From the NCBI RefSeq assembly GCF_035222275.1, contig NW_026946359.1, positions 806,001-870,000 of the forward strand: a stretch of 64,000 nt of DNA, read 5' to 3'. The stretch comes from Podospora bellae-mahoneyi. Its lineage: Eukaryota; Ascomycota; Sordariomycetes; Sordariales; Podosporaceae. Below, in pieces: positions 34,589-43,809 of the stretch (its first letter is position 1; each line of letters opens with the position of its first letter). Both the position numbers and the translations under genes were made by a program. A model generated the notes under the pieces. The model was not told the DNA's origin. It worked only from the letters and a program-made list of their open reading frames with translations, and did no database searches.

Positions 34589-36220
34589 ATGACTCTTCGC
34601 GACCTGAAGGCAAACCCCACGGAGGGGTTGCCGAGTTCTACCAAAGAAACCCGGACCCTGTCGCCGATGGCGAGTCTCCAAGCACCAGTACAGCTCCACT
34701 CGCCTCCATCCCCCGGTTCACACAGGACCTTGAGGAGATTGCAATCGGCTCATAGCTTGGGTGCAAAAGTCGCCGGCCAGGGTTCTCTGATTACCCAGCA
34801 GAGGCTGCAACAGCAGCAGCAGCAGCAGCAGCATATTCAACACCATCCTCCCACCCAGCAGCAGCATGCTCGAATCCTGAACCCCCCCCCTATCCCTCCT
34901 CGCAGACATGTAAACACCACCAACCGGTCGCCACAACGAGGACGCGCCAACAGCGACGCACCCATTACAGTTCCTTCCCCCCACACATTCGGAGCAGCCA
35001 TGACAGCCACGCGACGTTCCGCTTTGAATAAGCGGTCCCCCGCCGCCGATGCCATGTCTCTCGACAAACTCTTGCGAGAAGGGCCTCCAAACGGAGATAT
35101 CGAGGGTGCTTTGGAGAGCAGCCGGCTGAAGATTCTTGATCAGGGCATCAAGGCAGACAGCGACGGCATGGTAAGCCATCTACATGCTGACCATAGCATA
35201 ATACCAGTACACTAACCTTGAACCATAGTCCTCTCTACGCATCTATGTATGGCTGATTTTGCTCAATGCGCCTGTTCTCGAGACCGATTCATACCTTGCA
35301 CTTATCCACCGTGGCGCGTCACCTGCATACTCAAAAATTCGTAATGATACCTTCCGCACTCTCACAACTGATCCTCTTTTCCGACGGCGTGTGAGCGAGG
35401 CGAGCCTGATCCGACTACTCAACGCCATTGCCTGGAAACTCCATGATGCCCGCGCAGAACGCACTCGGGAGCCCAGCATATGCAGCAGTTCCCGCCAGTC
35501 TCTTGACCAACCCAACAGTCGGCCGGGAACAGGCTATGGGAGCGGCTATGATTCCAACCCAACCTCGCCCATGTCGAAACATCGAGCCCGTGCTCTGACA
35601 CTTACAACGGAGGGTTCTGAGGCAAGCATGCCTCTTGATCCAGGAACTTACGTCCAGGGAATGAATGTTCTGGCAGCACCCTTCTTGTACGCCGCTCGCA
35701 GTGAGGCCGAGGCTTTCATTGCTTTCCACCAGCTTCTGACCAAGGAGCTGCCCGGCTACATTCGTGGTGCTATGGATGGTGTGCACAAAGGGCTGGCATT
35801 GGTCGACAAAGTGCTCTCCATTGTAGACCCCAAGCTCAGCCTGTATTTGCTCTCGAAAAACCTGACGGCTGAAATATACGCCTTTCCCTCTGTTTTGACG
35901 CTCTGCGCCTGCACCCCCCCGCTCCCCGAAGTCCTTCGTCTCTGGGACTTTCTTTTTGCATATGGGCCTCACCTCAACATCCTTTGTATCGTTGCACAGT
36001 TAGTAATGATCCGAACCAAAATTATGGAATCTCCAAGGTATGAGAGTTCTGCCACCGTGTTTACCGCATGCATTCAACGCTAACCGAACCAAACAGCCCA
36101 AATAAGCTTTTGAGGTCCTTCCCAGCTCTTCAAGCTGACCAGATCAAACGTACAACCCTCGCCATCATCAAGATGATTCCCGATGATGTCTACTCCGATA
36201 TCATTGCCCATGCCCGATAA
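34589..36220 (+). CDS. BUB2: Bub2/Cdc16-type TBC-domain GTPase-activating protein, three exons, 504 aa
   Basis: In yeasts this protein forms the two-part GAP (Bub2-Bfa1, Cdc16-Byr4) at the spindle pole body. It restrains the Tem1/Spg1 GTPase and so delays mitotic exit or septation. Exons are 34589-35170, 35229-36037 and 36097-36220; introns are 58 and 59 nt with CTAAC branches. Frame, phase and total length (505 codons) agree. The N-terminal 160 residues are disordered and Pro/Gln-rich with a Q8 run. The TBC domain fills the rest. The Arg-finger motif I231-x-x-D234-x-x-R237 (KIRNDTFRTL) and the Gln finger Y335-V-Q337-G are both present, so the dual-finger GAP chemistry looks intact. The last exon ends MIPDDVYSDIIAHAR, typical of the family. 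A disordered insertion (about 265-325) separates the two finger motifs. Yeast Bub2 has 306 aa, so most of the extra length is disordered sequence. Confidence 0.95.
34808..34833 (+). repeat. CAG run encoding Q8 in BUB2
   Basis: A nearly pure CAG run in the disordered N-terminus of the TBC protein codes for eight consecutive Gln, in a wider Gln-rich stretch. Confidence 0.9.
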
Positions 36221-37418
36221 TTTGGAGTCGAGGAGGGTTGTTGAGTCATTGGTTCTGAACAGGCCGATGGTTTCAAAATCACCGCTTTCAGCAGACGTTG
36301 CATTGGAGACAGATTCAGGCACAGGTCGCCAGAAGCTCGTCAACAAGTATGCTGTCAGACCATAGCTCGAAGTCCTCAGCCATGCTGAGTGAGCGCTGGA
36401 CCGCCTTTCACAACGATGCCAAGACGGGCCTTCCCAAGTCAACGGCTTGAGTGTCATGCAACAATTTAGCCGCATGAATATTCGTGGGGGTTCTGTTCAA
36501 GTCGCTGGCCGATGGGAAGCAAGAGGGGAGGACGAGAATGACGCGACTATGTGGAAGAAAACCGACAACACAGTGGCTGACAAGGATTGCGCCGACCAAC
36601 GACGCCCCGATGTTACAAGCCGAGTGTCTATAAGCCACACCTACAAAGCTCGCCCGGAAGGGAAGGGATATGCGGCTATATGGGCGGCATTGTACTAATT
36701 CACCAAACCTTGGTGCCCTCGGCAACGGCGCTGCGAGGCATGACGGACCACAACATTCTGTACTGCACACACCACGCTACCCACACCACGCTACCCACTA
36801 CAGACAACTGGTGGAGATAAGGCGAGTAACCGGCAAGGTTGGAATAACATGTAAGAAGTATACATTAGGAGCGGTATGTACGAGCAGATCTTTTTGGACA
36901 GACAAAACAAAACCTATTTTTGGGGACACGAAAAGGGATGTTGGAGGAATATATAGAGATCGAGAGGGAAGATGAATGTTTTGATTTGGCAGAACTTTGG
37001 TTTTTATAGGAACATTGGCCGTATATTCATAGAAGGTTTGGGGGGAGGGGGTGGAGGGATGGCCAGCAAGGAGTGCCTTTGTGTTGTCATTATATACATT
37101 GCTAGAGTACGAAGAAGCAACAGCAGTCAGTATATGCTGTATTATTATCTACGCATTTTACTTGAAGCTTGGTGCCAGAGCTCAACGTGTGTGTATTTGC
37201 TGTCGTGAACCAAGATCCGCTGTTTATGCAACACAGCCACAAGCACTACATGTGTTGTAGTCAGTCTGTACCCTTCTCTCTCTGTTAACATCGCCTCTCT
37301 TGCATTTGCTTGCCGACGTCCCCGGACATGGCTGCCACGACAGCTTGCCTTGCACACCTCGTGGCACACGATCTAAAGAGGGTTTAGAAGTTGTCCAAGA
37401 GGTTGTCTGTACACACGA

Positions 37419-37454
37419 CCACAACCACAACCACAACCACAACCACAACCACAA
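37419..37454. repeat. Hexanucleotide microsatellite (CCACAA)6
   Basis: Six perfect tandem copies of CCACAA. Confidence 0.95.
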
Positions 37455-37863
37455 CAGATTTTATCCTCTTTGTTTTGTGTGGCACGCACTGGAGTGATCA
37501 CGATGACTTTAGATGGGTTCTACGAGCACACACAACAAAACTCAAAACGTTCCACAAAACTCTGATATCACAAACACATAACAACTCTGATATCGTGGTG
37601 TTTATGTACTTTATCTATTTCCATAAGACCGTCCATTTTTTTTCAGTCCATTAACTACCTAGCTGCTACCTTCTTTTTCCCAAACCAACACGCTTTTTTG
37701 TGTACAAAAGCTCTTATCTATCTATGCACATGCCATGCCATGTTATGTACTCGTGTATATACGTACGTACTTTCTTCTCCCCCTTACTGCATGCAGTATA
37801 CTTCACGTCATGTCCGCCTTCCGCCCCTTTTTGATACCTAGCCTATCCTCATCCCTCATCACC

Positions 37864-37900
37864 CCCTTCCTTCCTTCCTTCCTTTCTTCCTTCCTTCCCC
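37864..37900. repeat. CTTC-type tetranucleotide run
   Basis: About eight CTTC units, one with a variant (CTTTC), on a pyrimidine-only strand of about 37 bp. Confidence 0.9.
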
Positions 37901-38455
37901 CCAAAGAGCTCTTCCCATTACCCATCATCTGCTGTCTTAAAAACCAAAATTTGCCTTTTTAACGCCCAAGTCCCAAATGCAAATATGCAATACCACAAAT
38001 AGATAAAAATAACCTTTCCCACTAACCAACTTACCCCAGATGGAACCACCCAAAAAAAAGCTTAAATCCAATATCGTCGGACACCACCACCGCCGCCGAG
38101 CAAAAAGAAAAACAGTCGGATAGTTCCTCAAACACCACACAACAACCAACACCAACAAGTCCAGCAGACCTCTGGAATTTATCTTGGCTGGTCGCCAAGA
38201 AAAACCCACACACACCTCCCTGGCATCGTCGCCCCCCCCTTCTATCCGCTATCCCTTGTTTCGACAGCAAAAGCTAACCCAGTTTCTCGGAAAGCACCAA
38301 ACCGTAGCGTGTCGCTTTGATCACCCTTCAGCACAGGATAAACTTAAAATATTACTTCCGCCAATTCCTCCATCAGCCTGGTTTTCTCTAGCCCACCCAA
38401 TCGACAACAACGGAACCCAACAACAATAACACCAATCCTGTTATATACAGGCAGT

Positions 38456-39017
38456 ATGCGCCTCCCCTGCATCTTGACCCTTGGCAGCGCCAGCGTTGTT
38501 CTAGCAGAAGATCAACCCCGAAACCAAAAACCGCTATCCCCCCACCCGGGAACAGTGACGACACCCCCCCAAAAATTCATGTCCTGCTCAAAAACCTACG
38601 GCCCCGACTGGGAAACCTGCGGCGACGAAGCCACAAGCCGCTTCTGCTACAGCCCCGCCCAAGGGCAGTCATGCTGCGCTGTCGACAACGGCTACTGCGA
38701 AAAGGGCACCTGGTGCGCCCCCATGGCTGGGTATTGCTGTTTGGACGTATGTGACAACCACCACCCACGCAGAGACAAGGTGCTGAACAATTTCCCCCCA
38801 GGGCGAAAATCTGGAAAGCTGTGCGCAGAGTGCCGGGTTTGAGCTGCCCGGGTCGGAGAGTAGTTATCTACCCTCGTTGAAGAGAAGTGTAAGCCTGCTT
38901 GAGGTCAGGGAGGTTGTTGTCGGAGAGGTCAAAGTATCCGTGGCAGCGAAGAAAAAGACCTTGGTTGCGTTGGGGTTGGGAATAGGCGTGGTTGGGTTGT
39001 TGATGCTTTCTTGCTGA
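38456..39017 (+). CDS. Cysteine-rich secreted protein with hydrophobic C-terminal tail, two exons, 168 aa
   Basis: Exon 1 is 38456-38746 and exon 2 is 38802-39017; the 55-nt intron (GTATGT ... CCCCAG) lies in phase 0. Without splicing the frame ends earlier, at 38842, with unrelated sequence. A signal peptide is likely (MRLPCILTLGSASVVLA, cleavage near 17). Ten Cys follow (C44, C55, C64, C73, C74, C81, C87, C94, C95, C104), including two CC pairs, consistent with five disulphides. The segment CCLDGENLESCAQSAGF spans the junction and resembles a pattern I associate with small fungal cell-surface proteins. The tail (148-168) is KKKT followed by a hydrophobic stretch ending in SC. It could be a membrane anchor or a GPI-attachment signal; an ideal omega site is not obvious. 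Function is unknown; a cell-wall or effector-like role is possible. Confidence 0.85.
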
Positions 39018-39206
39018 GATTTTGGGACGTTTATTTTTTCGGGATAGCGCGGCGTTGTGATATTTTATGGCAGGTAGGCAAACAGGTGCATCTTGGGACC
39101 GGTTGTTGACATTGAATTTGTGAAAGCTGTTGATGTAGGTGGTAATTTCCTCTCTCCGCTGAGGAAACGTCTAGTTAGAAAGCTGATAATATATACAGTG
39201 CCGGTT

Positions 39207-40697
39207 TTAATATACAGCACAACCGTCCTGGGCGAGGGCGAAGGCGTGCGAGAAGAAAGCCTGCATGGCCTTGTAGTGAAACAGAATGCCTCCCAGCACG
39301 GCGATGTGCCACAGGTTGTGGCTGCCACCGCAGTAGTCAAACATTCCCGGACACCAGCGCTCTGGAACCTTGCTGGCGTAGACGATGGCTCCAAGGAGGT
39401 AGACACCAATGGATTTGCCAATGGGGCCGTAGAACTCCATGGCGGAAGCAAAGCTGCGGGTGAGCGAGATCTGGAGGATGGGCAGGAAGCCAGTGGCGCC
39501 GAGGCCGCAGTAAAAGGCAACTCTGGCCCAAGCCATGTCCGCTCCGTTGAACTTGGGGTGCCATGGGAGAATGACGCCTCCGACGCCAAGGAGGGCAGTG
39601 GTGATCATGTAAGCATAACGGCTGACGGGATCGCAGTAAAAGGCCGTGTATTCGGTCGTCATGATGGACGAGGCAATCAGGAGCGAGATGCCGGTGTAGT
39701 CGACGCAGGCAAACATGGAGATGAGATCGACATCGGCGACCGAATTCATCGTGTGCCAGATGGTGCTGCAGACCAGGCACTGGCAGGCGGCAAAGAAGAA
39801 GACGGCGGCAACAAAGATGTCGGCTTTGCTGCTCAGAGAGAAGTTGGTGCTGGTGGGATAGAAGTAAAAGGCCACAGCCAAAACAAGGACGAGGCCGATA
39901 GCGTGCGACCAGATGTTGACAAGCTCGTTGGAGAATCCAAATGCTGACCGCACGCAGGCCAGCTTGGTTTCGGAAAACCGATAGCCCTTCTTGATGTGGG
40001 GGTTGATCCTCCATGGGACTGGCAAGTCATCGTAGTGAAGCAAGCCGTGTTCCCGGGCCCGGGCAATCGCTCGCTGTACATGGTCCTCGAGGGACTCAGC
40101 AGCGCGCATTGCTCTTTCGATACCACCATCAACAACACGATGGGCCTCGTCCATGAGCACCTCGGCTGCATTGGCCAGGCCTCTTTCCCGAAACTTGGCG
40201 GCTTGGTTCTCCATATCCTCTAGCAGGTCGTCGAGCACCTCGATACCAATCTTTGCCTTTTCGTTGAGCGACTCTGCGGCGGCCATGGCGTCTTGGTATC
40301 CTGACTCGAGCGTTTCCACCATAACATGGAGTTTCCTCCTTCCAGCCCCCATCATCTCTTCCGACACCTGCGAGCATCTTTCCTGAACCGCCTGCAGCGT
40401 GGAGTAGGCGGCCGAGATACCGGAATCCAGACTGAGCTCGCCATAGCTCTCCCAATCCTCGAGCTTCTTCTCCAGATTTGTGAGGAACAGATCCAGCTTG
40501 AGCAAGAGACCCTCCTCCCCTTCCATGAACTGGTTGACCAGAGACTTTCTCCTTTGCTTGAAATGCGAAGGGCGGCGTTGTCGGAGGGCCGGCCGTTCTT
40601 GCGCCTGTGCTCCGGACGACTGGCCGGCTTCGGGGGCGTCTTCGCAAGCGCTCAATGTAAACGGGGAGGGGCACCCGAGACCCGAAGAGACGTCCAT
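39207..40697 (-). CDS. IZH3: PAQR-family membrane protein, Izh3-like, 496 aa
   Basis: This is a progestin/adipoQ receptor family protein. Fungal Izh proteins are linked to zinc and sterol homeostasis, and the fold is related to ceramidases. It is intronless with ATG at 40697. The N-terminal 225 residues are soluble and strongly helical, with amphipathic repeats (AMAAAESLNEKAKIGIE, AMRAAESLEDHVQRAIARA). The conserved entry motif INPHIKKGYRF follows at 231-241, then seven membrane segments. Candidate metal ligands are present: H315 after TM2 (STIWHTMNS), and H460 and H464 (GSHNLWH) with H474 near TM7. The long N-terminal extension is the feature that separates Izh3 from Izh1, Izh2 and Izh4 in yeast. 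A GT16 microsatellite lies 57 bp upstream of the start. All family signatures look intact. Confidence 0.94.
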   Translation of the reverse strand: MDVSSGLGCPSPFTLSACEDAPEAGQSSGAQAQERPALRQRRPSHFKQRRKSLVNQFMEGEEGLLLKLDLFLTNLEKKLEDWESYGELSLDSGISAAYSTLQAVQERCSQVSEEMMGAGRRKLHVMVETLESGYQDAMAAAESLNEKAKIGIEVLDDLLEDMENQAAKFRERGLANAAEVLMDEAHRVVDGGIERAMRAAESLEDHVQRAIARAREHGLLHYDDLPVPWRINPHIKKGYRFSETKLACVRSAFGFSNELVNIWSHAIGLVLVLAVAFYFYPTSTNFSLSSKADIFVAAVFFFAACQCLVCSTIWHTMNSVADVDLISMFACVDYTGISLLIASSIMTTEYTAFYCDPVSRYAYMITTALLGVGGVILPWHPKFNGADMAWARVAFYCGLGATGFLPILQISLTRSFASAMEFYGPIGKSIGVYLLGAIVYASKVPERWCPGMFDYCGGSHNLWHIAVLGGILFHYKAMQAFFSHAFALAQDGCAVY

Positions 40698-40749
40698 CGT
40701 GAGCGGCGTTCAAGATTAAATTCCTTGGATAAGACACCGCAGCACGAGG

Positions 40750-40787
<38 letters not shown>

Positions 40788-41793
40788 CTGGAGAGAGACG
40801 GGACGGTCACAACCAAGTCGGCTGTTGCTTCGGTTGTGGACTACGACGGCGAGTCGTGGACCCGGCGCTTCTTCCGGAAAAATTCTGGGTGGAATAGGAG
40901 GTGCGGGAAGAGCGGTCGGCTTGCCACCGGCGTCGATCGAGACCCTGAAAAAGTTGGAGATTGGGATGCGCTCGTGTCGCACAAGAAAGGGGTAAAATAT
41001 GCAGGGAGCCAGAACGAACAAGATCTAGACATCAACAAACTCACGATCTTACAATCGTCTGGGACATGTACATGGAAGAAGGATAGGCTTTAAAAACGCA
41101 TACAAAACAGGAACAAGTAAAGCAAAGAGGGGCCCGAGTGGTTTATGTGTGGACTTGCGGGCCGCCATGCTCGCAAAAGGAGGTCCAAGTGGAGATTTAC
41201 CGTGTTAACCAAGCCCAAACGGGCCCAAAGTCCGCTGTAAGAGACCGCTAGAGGACTGCCACCTGCAGCGCCCAGCGCCTTCCCTCAGCGCCCCCGGGGC
41301 CAATTGAATGCCGTCATCGCAGCCACGCTCCCCCACTTTTGGTACCAAGACCCTGCGCAAGCCTGTGATTGCGACCTGTGACGCTTCTTTCACCGAGGCA
41401 AAACCTTCCAGCAGGGCATCTGGGCTTCCCAAACCGAAACAAAAGACGACCTTGAGAGGCACCGCTATCTCCACGAATAACGTCATTGGCAGTTGAACAG
41501 ACATCTTTGGGCCCTTTTTGACACAAGCTGTAATCTACCCCGCATGGAGCAGCAATCGACGACGCGCATCGACAAGCCGCTTGACTAACTTTTCCGACTG
41601 CTTGTGCGACGGCTCTTCAATTTTGGCTTCCGCTGCCCCGTGGTGATCTCATCGCCGACCATCCATTGTCGCAGCAGCTCTCATCATCTGCCAGCTCACG
41701 TGGTCGCACTACACCCGCCAACCGGTTTCCAACCATTCTTTCAACGAATACCCGCCTCATTGCGATCGCGAACCACGCGGCTGGAAATCCATC
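40698..41793. other. 1.1-kb divergent intergenic region (IZH3 / THOC5 promoters)
   Basis: Contains the GT microsatellite and otherwise mixed sequence. Short open frames on both strands look non-coding. Confidence 0.5.
40754..40785. repeat. GT microsatellite (GT)16
   Basis: Thirty-two bases of perfect GT dinucleotide repeat, 57 bp upstream of the IZH3-like start codon, probably in its promoter or 5' leader. It can form Z-DNA and is likely to vary in length. Confidence 0.97.
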
Positions 41794-42650
41794 ATGACGG
41801 TCGATTCGCAACCACACGTCGTGGGCGTCACCCATCCTACGCTAGTCCAAGCACTCGAAACCTCCAGAGCAGCTCGTGAACAGGCGCAAGGCATAGTAAA
41901 GCTCGTTGCCGAAGCCCAGACCGCAATCGCCGACGGCACCGGTACCAAAGCAGACTTCAAGCTCCCTATACAAAAGGCAAAGAAACCTCTCTGGACCAAC
42001 CTCGCCGTTCTTCGCGGACAACATCGTCGCGCTCACTTCAAGGCGCGCGAGACAAAGGCCTTGACGGCAGAAGCAAGACAGGAGGTAGATTCTCTTCACC
42101 TGTCACTACAGAATCTACATTATGAAGAGCGTCATTTGGAGCTGGAAATTGCGGCTTGCGAGGGATTCGAGTGGGTTCTGTTCAGGTCTGGTCGAGTTCA
42201 AACGGATAACTAATGTTGGACATCAAACAGACATACCTACCAACTCCTCCCGCTGATTCCCGTCGAAGAGTTTCTCGCCCTGCACCCTGAACACGCCGAG
42301 TCGGATGAGAACACTTTGATGGTCGCCCGCATCAACCACGAGCGCACCGAGCGCGAAGCCCTCGAGCAGCAACGGCTCGAGTTGCAAAAGCAAAAGAGCA
42401 AGCTGACGACGGAAAACAAGAAACGTAGAGAGGATCTTGCGAACCTGGATCAGAAGATGGAGAAATTCATCGATGCAAGTCTTTCTTCTTTTCAGTCTTA
42501 TTTCTTTGGTCAGGAGGGTGGTGGTTGTGTCTAAGGGTAAATTAGAGATGGATCGGGAGTAGAGTGTCAGGTGGAAATGCTTTGTGCTAACTTGGCTGCA
42601 ACGGATAGGCCGCGAAACCGATTCAGAAAATGCTCGAGCAAGATGTCTAG
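41794..42650 (+). CDS. THOC5: THO complex subunit 5 / FMIP-family protein, three exons, 220 aa, one GC-AG intron
   Basis: THOC5 belongs to the THO complex, which couples transcription to mRNA export in the nucleus. Exons are 41794-42170, 42231-42474 and 42609-42650. Intron 1 is GTGGGT ... ATAACTAAT ... AACAG (60 nt) and joins AACEGFE to HTYQLLPLIPVEEFLALHPE, matching the FMIP core. Intron 2 (42475-42608, 134 nt) needs a GCAAGT donor: GAT/GCAAGT ... GATAG/GCCGCG. This yields FIDAAKPIQKMLEQDV, a highly typical ending, while any nearby GT donor breaks the frame. The protein is mostly coiled coil: residues about 75-125 (YEERHLELEIAAC) and 150-205 (EREALEQQRLELQKQKSK). At 220 aa it is far shorter than animal THOC5 (683 aa in humans), corresponding to the conserved N-terminal part; short forms are usual in ascomycetes. 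The start context is ATCATGA. Confidence 0.9.
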
Positions 42651-42728
42651 GATGGCAAACTTGACAGTGAGCTATCAGCTGCGCGAAAAACGAGAAGCGA
42701 AAGAAAATGGGCTAAATATCTGAAAAAG

Positions 42729-42890
42729 AGAGCTGAGAAGAAAGCTGAAAAGAGAGAGCCGAGAAGAGAGCCGAGAAGAGAGCCGAGAAGAGAGCCGAGA
42801 AGAGAGCCGAGAAGAGAGCCGAGAAGAGAGCCGAGAAGAGAGCCGAGAAGAGAGCCGAGGAGAGACCTGGGAAGAGAACTGAGGAGAGGG
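42729..42890. repeat. 12-bp minisatellite (AGCCGAGAAGAG), eight perfect copies plus diverged flanks
   Basis: Eight perfect tandem units run from 42757 to 42852, with degenerate units on either side. It starts about 80 bp after the THOC5 stop and is purine-rich on the plus strand. On the minus strand it produces an artificial LLGS-repeat frame, not judged to be a gene. Confidence 0.95.
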
Positions 42891-43160
42891 CGAATGATGC
42901 CGGGCCTTGAGTCAACGAGAGACGATGTACGCTCTCCGGCAATCTTAGTACTTCTTTCAAGGGGCAATTGGTTTCTTGTTGTCAAAGGGCGTTCAGGTCA
43001 GCATTCTTTTCTTCCTCAATCTCCAAGCACTCACATTGGGACTGTGACGGCTGAAACTTGTGGTTCAGGAGATACATAGGTACCAATATTATTCAGCAAA
43101 GGGCTCGATGAATGTGGCCGATGGGAGCAAGGCGTTACCCGCGGGTTCTTGGATGATTTC

Positions 43161-43192
43161 GCAAACCCCTCTGCAAGCAGAGAGGGGTTTGC
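43161..43192. repeat. Inverted repeat / hairpin, 12-bp perfect arms
   Basis: GCAAACCCCTCT and its exact complement AGAGGGGTTTGC are separated by eight bases (GCAAGCAG) that can extend the stem with a small bulge. It lies in non-coding DNA just upstream of the 43288 ORF. Confidence 0.8.
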
Positions 43193-43287
43193 AAATCTAA
43201 CTAAACCCACGAGTAGACAAACTGTTAATCGAGGGGAAAGGGGGGTGGGATAGTCGACTAATGTATTCAATCACCAATAATAGTATT

Positions 43288-43809
43288 ATGCCTCCACAAA
43301 GGTGCCTCCTCGACTTTGGGTCCACAGCCAGCCCTACGAGGAAGCAGCACGAACTAAGAAGATCGAGATCTACGAAATGCCGTCGTATCCGTACCTTGGG
43401 AATCCGGGATACCTCGTCGAAAAATAATTCAACGGCCGACGGCGGAATTTTTTGGGAAGATGGTGGGATAGGGGAGGGGGGAACAACAAGGCGGGGACGG
43501 TTCATCTCGCCTATCTCTTGTTCATCAGCCTTGTCGGATGAGCCGGATAGGAATGGGGCCTCTATTCACCGCTCTAGGCCAAGACTCTATGGCACGCAAA
43601 CACTGGCGAGAGGAGGGTTACCGGATCGCAAGTTGTTTGAGGGCTCTAGAACAACGCTCTGGGAGTTGAAAAGTCATATGGTCAGAGTGCAAAGGGAAAG
43701 AAAGATGCAACAGGGCAAGGCGCAGCAGGCAAGGCCTCTCTCATCTTTCAGCCTTGCCGATCAGCCGAGTGGGTTGAGCACGCACTGTCCAACGACAAGG
43801 CTGAGCTAG
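43288..43809 (+). CDS. Uncertain ORF, basic low-complexity protein of about 173 aa
   Basis: The frame opens at 43261; the second ATG at 43288 gives MPPQRCLLDFGSTASPTRKQ, a style seen at the start of several fungal nuclear proteins. It is Arg/Ser-rich (RRSRSTKCRRIR), has no domain, and ends with THCPTTRLS at 43809. A second frame over the first 100 bp is equally open and the minus strand is open too, so coding evidence is weak. It could be a small lineage-specific gene, a decayed gene, or chance. Confidence 0.3.
   Translation: MPPQRCLLDFGSTASPTRKQHELRRSRSTKCRRIRTLGIRDTSSKNNSTADGGIFWEDGGIGEGGTTRRGRFISPISCSSALSDEPDRNGASIHRSRPRLYGTQTLARGGLPDRKLFEGSRTTLWELKSHMVRVQRERKMQQGKAQQARPLSSFSLADQPSGLSTHCPTTRLS

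Larger units (their letters stand above)
36221..38455. other. 2.2-kb intergenic region with microsatellites
   Basis: BUB2 3' flank and promoter of the secreted protein at 38456. It carries a 16-bp direct duplication (CACACCACGCTACCCA at about 36767-36799), six CCACAA hexamers, and a CTTC run. Frames open on both strands show no domain. Confidence 0.5.

Noticed and set aside
42647-42985. Minus-strand protein with LLGS repeats
   Set aside because: It is only the translation of the 12-bp minisatellite.
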